Source of the DNA: Schistosoma haematobium
Taxonomy: Eukaryota > Platyhelminthes > Trematoda > Strigeidida > Schistosomatidae
Assembly (NCBI RefSeq): GCF_000699445.3
Contig: NC_067196.1
Span: forward strand, 32,446,616 to 32,510,615
Direction of reading: 5' to 3'
DNA length: 64,000 bases
The translations under genes were made by a program, and so were the position numbers. Positions 12,464 through 23,912 of this stretch are shown one piece after another. Numbering within the stretch: position 1 is the stretch's first letter; the number at the start of each line of letters is the position of its first letter. The notes under the pieces are model-generated. The model had not been told where the DNA came from. It did not search any database and saw only the letters and a program-made list of their open reading frames with translations.

Positions 12464-13371
12464 CAGTGCTTTATCTCTTACATCTTACTTTTACATTAGT
12501 GACTTTGCATTAGTACTGATGTATATCTTTTATTGCTCAACGAACAAAAACATGACAGTTGAAAAATTTACACGTAAAGCTATAGTTTTATAATACTTTT
12601 TACCGGGTAAATATTCAGGTATTTGTATATTTATAGTGCTCAATTTATTTGTTCTATTTTACACTAGCGATACATTGAATAACTTATCGTTGTTATTATT
12701 ATACTAAATAACTGTATACTCTGATAAAACATAGTAGATATGTTCTTATTAGCTTTTTATTTCTTGTAGGGAAATAGTTTTTATTGCATACTTATAAATT
12801 AAAATTAAAACAGGATATATTTGATTTCTGGCATTATGTAATTTACAGGTAGTTAGTGCAAAAGCAGTTCATTTCTTAGTGATTTTGGATAAAACAAATA
12901 TAGATGCAGAATAATATGAAGTCATTATATTTCGTGGTTTCTCATCAGCTGCTTTCAACCAACTATGTATTTGAATTTTATATTGAGGTAAGAAATAGTA
13001 TGGAACAATTGAAATAAGTGAATGTAAAGAATTGACACCGGGCATACGATTGACATTTCTCATTCTTTTAAAATTATTAGCAGACAAAGGAATACTGCTT
13101 CTCTCCATTTTGCTGAAGCGATCGCGATAAAAAACTCAAACCGGATCTATGCATTCAAAAAGAAACAGTAATAAACCTATTACTACCCTGGTACTTCATC
13201 TTTATTTATTTTTTGGTCATTAGTTTTATTTTGTTAGTGTTCAGTTTGTATTATATTTCTCTTCCATTATCGAATTTTAAACCACCCCTTCACTCACACA
13301 TTTCCATTCATTCGGTTCTTTTAAATTATGTGAACTCTTCAAAATCTATTCAATTATTACGTAACACATCT
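9985..13371. other. AT-rich non-coding DNA with one (TA)n tract
   Basis: No gene supported; the small frames at 11557-11981 show no domain or coding signature. A TA microsatellite lies at 12425-12461. Confidence 0.5.
12425..12461. repeat. (TA)n microsatellite
   Basis: Uninterrupted TA dinucleotide run. Confidence 0.95.
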
Positions 13372-13475
13372 TATAAAGCTTGTGACTTCAGGCAATATCG
13401 AAGCAGTCTGCACAGGAGGCACATATACCAACAAGAGATTGATCAATTGCAGTCCTAAATGACAATAGGAAGATA
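13372..13475 (-). mobile_element. Sm-alpha-type upstream segment, isolated fragment
   Basis: The roughly 100-bp block with GATTGATCAATTGCAGTCCT matches, in the same orientation, the block at about 54325-54420 that belongs to a hammerhead-bearing Sm-alpha copy. Here the block stands alone, without the tRNA-like and hammerhead part. Confidence 0.55.
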
Positions 13476-16400
13476 CAACTAAACAACGCTAAGTGAATAT
13501 GACCCATCTTATCAGTTTTTAATTTCCTGAATCTTGTGTAAACACTTCATTACCTCGAAAACTATCACATGATCTATCTTATCTGTTTCTGACTTTCACT
13601 TAACTATTACATCACCCATCTTTAATGTGTCCTTGATTCCAACACCAAATGACCTTTTCTTGCATATATATATATATACAAACTGGTCGCTTTGTTGTGA
13701 AATTTAACCAAGTACGTAAACAGATATTCTGGAATTGAATCTTTAATCTAAATATACGATGTATTCGGGAAAAAATAGCACAGATAAGAAGTAAATAATC
13801 AAAGATAAGAAATAAAAATCTCAAAATGACCATTTGAACATATTTAATCATTAATGAATTCGGACGAGCACATATATAAGGAGTTTTAGAAGTCGGACGA
13901 AACACTCGTCCTTCGATCTTATGTTTTATATGCTATCCAACTGACATCAATTTGTTTTGAAGAATAATTCAGAAATTTATCTACAATCCATTGATTTATT
14001 CGGTACTTGAATAATTTTTTCAGTTTAGATTTTTGAAGTTCAAAATTTATCTTCTACAGCATACTTTGGTTAAGTGATTTACAATATGTCACGATTCATA
14101 CTTTCAATCAGTCACAATCGTTTTTGTTACTAATTGAATCAATCAAACAAACTGGTCACTAGTATTTTGAAAAGTCTAGTTTAAAGAACAGAGCTCTGAA
14201 TGATACTGTATATGCATCATTTTTCTTATACTTGTCATTTTTAACCTATTCGTAGAAACTAACAAATGAATCGTTGTGTCAACTAAGTAAACTACATGAA
14301 AATATCTAGAAGAGAACCTACTTATATTTTTGTATTAAAAGGTTGGTAAATGTTGATATGACTATCTCTTTTTAAACATTTGCTTGTAGTTAACATTTTT
14401 GATAACCAAATTGAACTTTTATTCACTTGTTCAATATATGCTTATTATAAACAAAATCATGTCTGGTTTTGCCAAGTATATTTGTCTAATCCTAACCACT
14501 ACATATTTTCAAGATGAACAGACATACAAATTAAGTTATCACATTTCAAATCAAAACTATGAGAGAGAAGCAAACAGAAGTAAAAAGCAACAGTAGTGAA
14601 AAACGAAAATGAAAAAAATTGGAACAATACAGGAAAATGAAAATTATGTAGTATTAGTGTTTCTAAAACTTAGAGAATGGCAAATTACTAATGAATTCGA
14701 TGCAATCCAGACGATTGTGTGCATTCTACACAGAGTGTTACGTTATAAGTTATTATTGTTACTTTTCTTAAAAACTGAAGTGACTAGCTATCGAGACCAC
14801 ACAGATAGGGTTGTATTTTGCTCCAATGCTCTAAAAATTACCCCATTTTATGTAACTAGTTATTCTAAATCAATATTTCCATAGACATTTAAAAATAACC
14901 GATCAATATCTAGTCCTAACCTTCTCCTCAGTTCCTTAGAGGTTTTTTATTATTAACTCGGTCCAGATTGTGTCCCTTTCATCAGATAAGCTATTAACTT
15001 TTCAGTTTTATTAATAATCGGGAAACAGTCCATGTATTTCTTTTCCTACATTTTTTACAATTTACAACAAATGAAGTTAGTTTATGGTTCACAGTAAACC
15101 GATTCATTATCATTTTCTTGATTAACGAATGTTTTGTTTTTATCTTAAATAACTACTTATTTATCCATTTAATCATTTGTATGGTTCTTCTATCAAAGTA
15201 ATATAGACCATCACTTTCTTACCTATTGAATCAATCTTCATTGTTTTTGTCTATTTTATGCCAATTAACCAAGGAGTATTTAGTTCCTTTTTGAAATTTT
15301 AACCAATTTTATTGGTAAATAGTGGTGACTTTTGAAAGATATAATCATTTGTATGCATTTGTGAGAAGTTGGTTTTTCTACAGTGATTGTTAGTAGTATT
15401 TTTGAGCGGTAGTACATGAATATGATAAGCAATGTATAGACACAATTAATATTAAATAATTGTCTTTTTCTACATAGAATACATGTCAAGGTGAAGTGTG
15501 ATTTCCACTAGAAGCTTACTCTATCTGCGATAAGAATGAAAATTGTTCTGCAGTAGAGAAGTCGAAATTTATCGAAGTTCATTATCTCTCAACAGCATAC
15601 AGCAACAACGAAGGATGATACGTAGGACATTGAAATTGTAAAGTTACCACGATAGGTTTGAGATATAATTTTATTTCTAATAAATCAATACTATGTTAGG
15701 ATCTTCATCCAATTGACACATTAGTGTATCACAGGCTAATACAGGATGACATTAAAAATCTTAACTTTTGACTTTACGTCCGATTTTTAAGAAGTCCTAA
15801 TAGTCTGTAAAGAAAACTGTAAATAGACTGATGATAATGGAACGATCTAAATTGGAATGATCAGAACATTGAATGCTTTCTTGATTTTAACGCTTCCCTT
15901 TGTTCAATGAAAACTAACTCGGAATATATGGTGTAATTTTTCTCAAAACAATCTGTTTCATTAATCATAGTGATTTTAATAGTAATATTTCATAGAAAGC
16001 TAACTTGATTTAAAATGAGAAATTATTTGAAACCAAAATTGTATTTATTTCTTTATTGTTGTTTTTCATAAACTTATATCTTTGTTGAATATGATTCATA
16101 GAATATGTATTAGTCGACTTTAAATTTATAATTGATATCATTCTTCACTTCATGTCATCAATAAATGTATCGTCATCAATGAATGGACCACCAATGTAGC
16201 TCACTAAGTTTTCTATGGATAGTCTACAAAAGATTTCGTATTCATGTTTCATGCTCTTATATATGCATTATTCATCGAAGGTCAGTTGTAAGCTTCAATA
16301 AGTCTCTAAAATTAGAACTTCGATTTCATGGAATTACAGTTTTCTTAGTATTACGCTAGGTCTCATCATATTTACAAGTGGATTTATAAGTAAGTAGTTT

Positions 16401-16807
16401 AATACTTCAGAAAAACACTTAACTTTTTAAAGGTTATAAAGTCAATTTTACTGAATAGTGACACGCACAAAATATTAATCTGGTCAGCTGTCTAATGTAT
16501 CCTGTTAACGAAGTTTGATATGAAAGTTTTCAACATTCTATTGTGCATATTTATTGATCTTTGCTAAACATAAAGTATAAACAACGATTACTTAAGTAGC
16601 ATAGATATTTTCATACAGAATATCATTTTGTGACTGTTTCTTTGCATACGTTATTATCATTGATTGTGACTTATCAAATTAAATCAATATATGACTATTT
16701 TGAAGCTAATAGAATTTAAATGATTGATAACCTTTATTCATTGTTCAGTCTTAGTTTAAGAAAATGAACTTAAAAGAAAGAAAAAGCTAAAGACTAATTG
16801 ATTTTTC
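13476..16807. other. AT-rich non-coding DNA, nothing recognised
   Basis: Short frames at 14399-14884 and 15280-15489 have no domain, unusual composition or exon signals. A hammerhead-like fragment at about 13893 was considered and rejected. Confidence 0.5.
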
Positions 16808-17023
16808 GGCGAGATTAATTTATGAACGAATCAATCGCGTACAAGATAACAGGGTCTTGGATTTTGGAACGAAAACTCTAAATCTAATTCCTAACATTGA
16901 CCATCAACTGTAAATCATAACTCACACAGCTTTATAACCCTCATTTAGTCCTAGTTATTAGGTGAACACTGTTAAGGTCAGTTAAGCGTTGCTCAAAAGT
17001 CGTCCATAAATTATAGTCTTATC
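16808..17023. mobile_element. MITE copy, hAT-like by 8-bp duplication
   Basis: Matches the reverse complement of 36049-36337, sharing AAGATAACAGG, TCTTGGA and CTAAATCTAATTCCT. Its ends form imperfect inverted repeats (GGCGAGATTAAT... and ...AATTATAGTCTTATC). Flanking GATTTTTC (16800-16807) and GATTTTTT (17024-17031) are an 8-bp direct repeat with one mismatch. About 70 bp shorter than the other copy through internal deletions. No coding capacity. Confidence 0.7.
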
Positions 17024-17436
17024 GATTTTTTATTTCCATTTCTTCTTTTGACTGATAGATCAAGTAGATTTCAATCTACATAGTATTAAATACCGTCAAA
17101 AAGACAAATAAATAATAAGAAAATGTAAAGTCTTGTGATGATGATGAATATTTGTAGTTCAATAGTATATCATTAGAAGTAAAAATCTGGCATAATTTTT
17201 ATTATTAAAAAAATCGGTTTTGAATCATTCTATATGGCATGATCAGAGCTTTATATGTAAAAGTATCAAATTTGTCACTTAGAAATGCTGTTAATAATGT
17301 ATGCATTCAATGTATGACTAGATATATGGTATTCGTATGGATGATAAAAAATCTTCTGAAATCACAAACAAGAGTAATTTCTATAGTAGCAAATCTTAAA
17401 TTAAACAAGGTCTCTTTTTATGACTGGTCTACAGTT

Positions 17437-17776
17437 GTAAGCAAAGATGGATGGTGGCCAGCAGTGGAATCCAAGATCCGTGTTTCGTCCCATTTGGGAC
17501 TCGTCAGCTGGATGTACCTGCATCTCAGAGTTGATGTTCACTCTGGGACTCCAATCCAGTTCTGTTCGCTTCAAACGCCATTGCGTTATCCACTTAGCTA
17601 CTAAGTTTTGATAGCCAATTGGTTGTGCAATAGGATGAAGTTTAAATTTATATGGTATTATTTACTTGAATCCTCCCATTGATGTTTAAAACTGTAATTG
17701 ATCAGTCTCTTATTGGCATATGTACATCCTATACATATTGCCTCAATATTACCTTAATTCACACATATTATAAGTA
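17437..17776 (-). mobile_element. Sm-alpha-type hammerhead SINE, rearranged copy
   Basis: The minus strand carries tRNA-like box A (TAGCTAAGTGGATAACGC), the segment CGAACAGAACTGGATTGGAG in the box-B area, and a hammerhead core; the 3' end is TTGGATTCCACTGCTGGCCA. The upstream block that normally precedes this in the same orientation (as at 54093-54440) is here in opposite orientation (17671-17776, reading plus), so the copy is rearranged. The 121-residue plus frame over it is incidental. Confidence 0.75.
17472..17515 (-). ncRNA. Hammerhead motif (Sm-alpha), stem III mutated
   Basis: Core CTGACGA (17501-17507 on the minus strand), 6-bp stem II GTCCCA/TGGGAC, GAAA, and stem I CATCCAG pairing with TTGGAT through one G-U. 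The base before the cleavage-site U has changed (ATC where family members read GTC), so the already minimal stem III loses its closing C-G pair. Confidence 0.65.
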
Positions 17777-17970
17777 ATGATCAATGATTTAATTTGTTTA
17801 CACATAATCTTTCAATATGGATATCTTATTACCACTAAAAAGTAAACTATTATTCTGACGATCATCTTAAAATCAGTATTAACACAAAATGACATAATAA
17901 TCTGAATGTTTTTCTTAAAAAAGACAATTTATTTAATATTATTAATATAATATATAAATATACACTTTTA
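17777..17970. other. AT-rich non-coding DNA
   Basis: Nothing recognised. Confidence 0.5.
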
Positions 17971-18043
17971 GTGGAGTTTTGTTCTCTGAGTTGGATAGTT
18001 TAATACACGACTAAACTATCTAGCTCAGAGAACAAAACTTCAT
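17971..18043 (+). ncRNA. Candidate hairpin RNA, 32-bp stem
   Basis: 17971-18002 and 18012-18043 pair along all 32 positions as plus-strand RNA (28 Watson-Crick pairs and 4 G-U pairs) around a 9-nt loop. On the minus strand the same four positions would be A-C mismatches. At 73 nt it is the size of a microRNA precursor, but a MITE-like palindrome is an equal possibility. No expression evidence exists in sequence alone. Confidence 0.4.
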
Positions 18044-18984
18044 AAAAATCATCCATCTGAGCTATAAATCTTCTCTATTATCTCAATATACACTTTTAAT
18101 GTCATATATTTAGCTAAAGTTTGATTTTAGATAATCAATAAAATCAATCGATAATCATTTAAAATGTTATGTATTATGCTTTTTTAAAAAAACAAAAAAA
18201 TTTTTGAATTTATTTAAAATGTATATACATATTTTTATTGATTAATTAATTTATTTGTATTAGTTAAATTAATTTATGTAATTTTAGTAAATATTTATTA
18301 TTTTTTATTATATTTAATTGATTAATAAAGAGTTAATATACATATTACTATTAACATTATAAGAATGTACATATCTTTATATATTTATGTAAGAATTACA
18401 TTTTTATACTTATCTAATACATTTTATTGAATTGTGTTTTTTTCTCTTTCAAATAGAAGTATATAACAATGAGCATAATTTTGGTAATACACCTATTAAT
18501 CTTTGAATATGGTTCCTCTTTTCTTTTTTCATAGTCTTATTTTGTTGATGAAGTTAAACTGTAATGAATAAGAACACCAGTGTGAACATTCAAATGTATT
18601 TGACACGAAATTACAGAACATCTCAATAAAATCTGAGAACTATACAATAAATCGTTCATTTGTAAAATATCAATCCATCATATCAAACTTGACTGTTCCT
18701 GTTGCAAACATTGTCTCAGATTTCATTGATCATGTGTTTTCCTATCAATTGCATTGCGTTACGTTTCTGTTTTTTCCTTACCGACCTTCTACTGAAATAC
18801 ATTCTATGCCTGACCACCGTTATATACTATTTGTGTGGATATAAGTAACCCACACCACATAACCAATTCAAGAGTGAGATAGTAATCTATTAATGTGAAT
18901 GGATAAGAATTGTGCTATAACACAAGTTGACTGAATCAGAAGTAATAAACTATCGTATTTAAATTGATTTTCTACTATTCGTTT
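18044..18984. other. Very AT-rich non-coding DNA
   Basis: Long A/T-only patches around 18180-18420. No gene or repeat recognised. Confidence 0.5.
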
Positions 18985-19282
18985 GAATCTTCCCATTGAT
19001 GTTTAAGACTATAATTGATTAGCCTGTTGTTGGCATATGTACATCCTGTGTGGATTGCTTCGATGTTGTCTTAAATCACAAGCATTATAAACAAAAATAG
19101 TGGCTATCGAAACTCAGTATCTAAGTGGATAACGCAATGGAGTTTGAAGTGAACGGCATAGGGTTTGAGTCCTTGAGTAAACATTAAGCCTACGGTACAG
19201 ATGCATGCATCTGACGAGTTCCGAATAAGACGAAACGCGCGTCCTGGATTCCACTGTTAGCCGCCATTCATCTTCGTCTTTG
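18985..19282 (+). mobile_element. Sm-alpha-type hammerhead SINE
   Basis: In order: upstream block (contains TTGTTGGCATATGTACATCC), box A-like TATCTAAGTGGATAACGC, box B-like GGGTTTGAGTCC, hammerhead core, and the family 3' end CTGGATTCCACTG followed by a block ending near CATCTTCGTCTTTG. Arrangement agrees with the copy at 54093-54440. Confidence 0.8.
19203..19255 (+). ncRNA. Hammerhead motif (Sm-alpha), weakened stems I and II
   Basis: CTGACGA at 19211-19217, GAAA at 19232-19235, short palindromic CGCGCG, GTC with predicted cleavage after 19243. Core is intact, but stem II (GTT/AAGAC side) is shortened and stem I (GCATGCAT against CTGGAT) pairs poorly, so activity is doubtful. Confidence 0.55.
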
Positions 19283-19664
19283 TAAATGTATCAGAAATCT
19301 TTCATCAGAAAATGATGTTCACCTTTCCAGTTTCAAAATGATAATTTATCAATGATTTCTGTAATAGTACCCAATATCTGTCGATGGATTGTGGAGGTCA
19401 AAATTTTTGTGTATATAGTTTTTGAAACTATAGATCTCATCAATAAACTAGTCCAGCGTTAAATGATTCCCAAAAGTTAAAAATTCGTTATTTAGTAATA
19501 AAAATGCTTAAAACCTTGTATATTCAATGCAATTTAGGCAATGAAATTAGGAGTTATCGACTATACAGAAAAACTTGCATTGTAACTCCCATTCACAAAA
19601 TTGGTCAAAAGATAATAGAGTACTTTACTTACATAATGTATGCTACATAGATTGTTAATTTTAT
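19283..19664. other. AT-rich non-coding DNA
   Basis: Nothing recognised. Confidence 0.5.
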
Positions 19665-20041
19665 TAGTGGCCCGAGATCTGATTCCATTTGGATCGTATA
19701 ATGATTGTCATTAAAATATATATGTCAGCTACCATCATCGACTTAAATCGCGTTGGTGAATAACGGAATTAGAAAGGTTAAATACGACAATGAAGTTTGA
19801 ATGTGTATATTTCATACAATCACTGATCTGAATAGACGCTCAGGGAAACGGAGTGAAGCGACATGACGCGCGGTGGAGAAGGCATGTAAACCAACTCAAT
19901 TTAACCAAGCGTTAATCGATATTAGTAACTGAGCAAAAATAAGTTTAAGACATATGATGAATAGGATAAGAAGTGCACACATATGCTCATATAAAAACAG
20001 TCAAGGTTGATAAGCGAATATTTGAAAAGGTCAAAATGTGG
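19665..20041 (+). repeat. Unclassified dispersed repeat, copy 1
   Basis: Starts at GTGGCCCGAGATCTGA and matches 61726-62125 over most of its length and 63843-64000 over its first part. Shared blocks include GAATAACGGAATTA and TAAATCGCGTTGGTGAATAA. No reading frame, Pol III boxes or terminal repeats seen. Copies share one orientation. It might be an LTR or part of a LINE UTR, but nothing shown decides this. Confidence 0.7.
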
Positions 20042-20087
20042 CCCGTTCTGGATCCCACTGATAGCCACCATACCTCTTTGTTTATTA
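20042..20087 (+). mobile_element. Sm-alpha 3' end fragment
   Basis: CGTTCTGGATCCCACTG and the following GATAGCCACCAT match the bases just around and after the hammerhead cleavage site of Sm-alpha copies. It directly follows the unclassified repeat. Only the post-cleavage part of the element is present. Confidence 0.55.
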
Positions 20088-21023
20088 TATTTAAGTTCAA
20101 TATTTTAAGCATATTTAAGAATCATTGTATAGATACTTGAGCACGAGGGATGCTTTCTCATCAATAAGGAAATGGTGTTAGATAAACAACTTAACAGTGA
20201 GTGATATCATTTCCATAAATCAAAAGTGATCTTCCATAAAATTTGTGTTATTACTAATTCACTGATTATTCAGATTCTTAAACCTCCTTGTATAATCGAA
20301 AGCACGAATTTTAAGGTTACCGCTTAATAACACTATTTAGCTCACTTTTTCATGAATTCACACATAATGAATGCAAACTATAAGATCATTTGTAGAAAGA
20401 TTAACTACCTTGCAATAAAGAAAACAATAATTTGTAAGCATATGGATGAATTTTGATTTAAAGAATTAAAAAGCAAGTTTGCACTGCGAGAAATACATGA
20501 GTGCCGTAAAAGTGCTATGATAAACTAAAGTTCAATATGTGTTTCGTAATACGTGTCGTTCATCGATGTGTACACCAGTTAATGATAGTAATGATTATTT
20601 CAGGATTATTCTGAAAGGCGATTACTTTCCAAGTACGATTATGTACCTGTACTTTATCTAGTATTTTAATACGCTGGAATTTTCTTTAAAACATGTATTT
20701 TCTTTTTCTTATGAATTAAAGAACTAATTCACGTCTGATAGTGTGTACATTACATTGTATTAAATTGATTAAGAACAGAGTTATGCACCTACTTACGAGT
20801 CACAAACGTAAGTTGGTGAAATTAAGTTTACAACAACCTACTATTGAGATAAAACTCATCAATAACCTGGTAGTTTCTAGTAAAATAAATATTTATTATT
20901 GTTCTTGTGAGTTTATTTATGACCTTATACATTTAGTCATAAAGTTCGCTAGGTTCCATGTTTTTATTTACCATTACGAATGTATTTTGGTTTAATTTTT
21001 ACAGTATAAACTTTGACAAGTTA
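20088..21023. other. AT-rich non-coding DNA
   Basis: The 84-residue frame at 20741-20995 has no supporting features; nothing else recognised. Confidence 0.5.
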
Positions 21024-21240
21024 GACATTAACACCATTGGTTGCCAGCTCAGTGGTCTAGTTGGTTAAGCGCTTGGCACGAGACTGATAGGTCCTGGGTT
21101 CGAATCTCGCGAGGTGCGGGATGGTGGGTGCGCACTGCTGAGGAGTCCCATACTAGGACGAAACGGCCGTCCAGTGCTTCCAGGTTTTCCATGGTGGTCT
21201 AACTTCAATTGACTCATGATTTCAATCTGTAACCATATTT
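21024..21240 (+). mobile_element. tRNA-derived SINE with intact hammerhead core
   Basis: Begins GTTAGACATTAACACC, then box A/D-arm region (GGTCTAGTTGGTTAAGCG), box B GGTTCGAATCT at 21097-21107, hammerhead core, and the shared block ending near TGATTTCAATCTG; the last part of the family tail is missing. Confidence 0.9.
21130..21178 (+). ncRNA. Hammerhead ribozyme motif, best preserved
   Basis: Stem I GCACTG (21132-21137) with CAGTGC (21172-21177), perfect; core CTGAGGA (21138-21144); stem II GTCC (21145-21148) with GGAC (21156-21159); GAAA (21160-21163); CGGCCG (21164-21169) as a minimal stem III; UC with predicted cleavage after C21171. All invariant positions fit the CUGANGA...GAAA...UH pattern. 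Confidence 0.75.
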
Positions 21241-22757
21241 TAATCAATAAGTAAGGTAAAACAAAATTTGAATAAGTTTATCATTTAAACACTTCAATCT
21301 TTGATTCAACAGTTAGGCAGAATATACGATCTATTAGACTCAAAACTTTTAAAAGTGTATCTGGGATGTCATTGAACTTTAACTAAAAGAATATATTGTA
21401 ATTAGAAACGAGAAAATTAGGTAAATGATTCAAATATTAGTAAATTATAATTGAAATCTAGAAAAATCTATTTAATTGTATGAAAGAGTTGACCGATAAA
21501 AGTTAATTATCATAATGAATGTATAAATGTGATAGTTTAATGATGTTTAGTCTATAACTTTTTTAAATATAGGTCATTTATGGACAAATTGATCTTTCAT
21601 TAAAAATTAAATAAAAAAATATCTTTAGTATACGGTTGTGGAGATTGTTGAATTTTAATTGAGATCATGTACTGATCAATTTTAGACGACCATTGCGAAT
21701 CTGAAAGGACCATTTCGGTCTAGTATGGGATTCCTCAGAAATATGTATCCACAACCTATCATGTGAGACTCAAGCAGAGAACCTTAGGCCTCATTTTTAT
21801 AAAAGTAACAAAAGATTTTTACGATACCATTTGTTTACATTGTCGGAAAACACAGGAAACTCTATAAAGAAATCAGTAAACGATATGAACATATATCTTT
21901 TGGTTGATAATATTCCACTCAAATAAATGAGTTAATTTTTACGCATTGAATTAAATCAAATTGAAATGTTTGTAGGTCGTCAGAACATTAGTAAACCAAA
22001 AAGTATTATGTAAAATTGCTTCACTGAAATAAATACTGAGATAAATGACATATACTTTGTTAACATTGAAACAATCTAATACTATTTTTTGAGCATTTGA
22101 TTAATGTATCAGTTTAGTTATCTACAAACTGTATTATGATCTCTTTAAAGCTTTTTAAAGATAAAAACAGATTATATTTTGTTACCGTAATTCCTGTGCA
22201 CTCCAGTGCATCATGTCAGTTTGTTGTAGATTTAAACACTTAATAAATCTAAGGTTATCGGTATGAATAAACACAATTTCCTTGACAAAATTGCTTGAAA
22301 TAAATAGTTCTTATGGGGTAACATCTTTTTATTTATGGTAAGGACAAGTTCACTTTTACTTATCTGTGATGAATCTGTATCTTGTTAAAGAGGCCAACAT
22401 TCTACTTTTATCTAGTAGTGATGCTTAAAAATTTCGTTAATAAATGTTGTTAGTTAGTTAAAAGTGATTAATCAGTGTTATAGTGATAGAAGCTCCTTGT
22501 TCATTAGCATTCACCCACAAATTTTAATCTCCCTTTCAACTACTTTGATTCAAGAGGAAGTATCGCTTAAAGACGAGAACATGAACAAATAAATGGTTAT
22601 TGAGTTATATGTTATACATGTTATTACATTTGCATAATTTTTTGAAATTAAACCAGAAGAGTAACTTTATGCTACTGATGAATGTCCATAAAGTTCAAAA
22701 TCTAAAAAAACATTTCTCAAATCGATAAGAGAGAAATATCAATGAACATAATCATTT
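21241..22757. other. AT-rich DNA with a decayed SINE
   Basis: A badly decayed minus-strand SINE lies at about 21636-21795, recognisable by GTTGTGGAGATT, GAAAGGACCATTTCGGTCTA and the reversed block ATGGGATTCCTCAG. Its hammerhead core is lost. Otherwise nothing recognised. Confidence 0.5.
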
Positions 22758-22985
22758 TGATGCCGGCTTAGCGGTCTAGTAAGTTGAGCGTTCGAGCGCG
22801 AGACTGAAGGCCCTAGGTTTGAATCCCGAGAGCGAGACTGTGGATGTGTGCTGCTGAGGATCCCCACAATCGAACGAAACGGCCGTCCAGTGTTTCAAGG
22901 GCTTTGATAGTGTTCTAACATCAATCGGTTCATGATCTCAATCAATAACTTAATAATCTCCATAACCCTATACTAATTATTTGGA
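22758..22985 (+). mobile_element. tRNA-derived SINE, older copy
   Basis: GATGCCGGCTTAGCGGTCTAG, box B-like GGTTTGAATCCC, and GAACGAAACGGCCGTCCAGTG identify the family. The base after CTGAGGA is altered so the first stem II pair is lost, and stem II is degraded. Similarity ends at a block like AATCTCCATAACCC. Confidence 0.8.
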
Positions 22986-23912
22986 TATGTTCGAATGTTA
23001 TATTTATTCATATGCTATATAAATAATTAGTTTTTTTCGTATTTCAGATTTCATTACATATTGATCAACTCATATAGGAAAATATTTTTCATTCAATCAA
23101 ATAATTCGAAAATTTGTCAGAACTGAAATTTATTTTACATTTGTTGTTTTTTTAAATTAAAATAATAAATCAATCACTTAGACATATTCAAAGATAATTC
23201 TAAAATCATACTTTACTAATATTGACATCGTTTTTGTTTTAATTATTTCATACTTTCTATAACTTTAAATAATTTCTTGAATAATTTAAAGAAAATAAAT
23301 TTCAAATTTCAAATTCTTAACTTTTTTTCATTCTTCATTTCAAATCAACCAATGAACGTAAAGTGATTTGATTGACTAATTAGTTCAATGTTAAAGTATT
23401 GTTTGACTATACAAAAAAATAACACGAAACATTTAGACACAATCATGATGATACATATAGATCATTGATTGGTTAATACTAATAAATTGTAGTATATACG
23501 AAATGATCCATGAAAAATAGATATAAACTTTAAAATTTCAAAGAAAAAAGACAAAACAAAATCAAAAATGGTTATTTTATGGATTATTCATTATTACTAA
23601 TATAATCATTTCTTCAAAAAAATAAACAAACTATTTCTTCATTGTTTCTATGCAATATAAACAAATATATAAATGTTTCATTCATTTTTTTCGCTGAAAT
23701 ATGAAACAATATTCGTTTTTCAAAACAATAAAGGAATTATAATAATTAATTTTAAAAATTATTCATATTAATATTTAGTATAAAATAATGTTCAATGTAT
23801 TCAATCTTATAGAAATTAATTGACGCTTAAATTTCATTTAATTTGTTTTAATTATATTTGATTACGAATAAAAGAAATAATATTAGTTTGATTTAATCAT
23901 ATAAAATTAACG
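22986..23912. other. Extremely AT-rich region upstream of host gene
   Basis: Contains no frames or repeats. It precedes the first ATG of the coding exon and could include its 5' UTR and promoter, but no core promoter motif can be picked out in such composition. A stop codon in the gene's frame lies at 23889-23891. Confidence 0.4.

Noticed and set aside
13893..13912. Hammerhead-like GGACGAAACACTCGTCC
   Set aside because: Only the GAAA side is present; no CUGANGA or stem I partner precedes it, and no flanking SINE sequence is recognisable.
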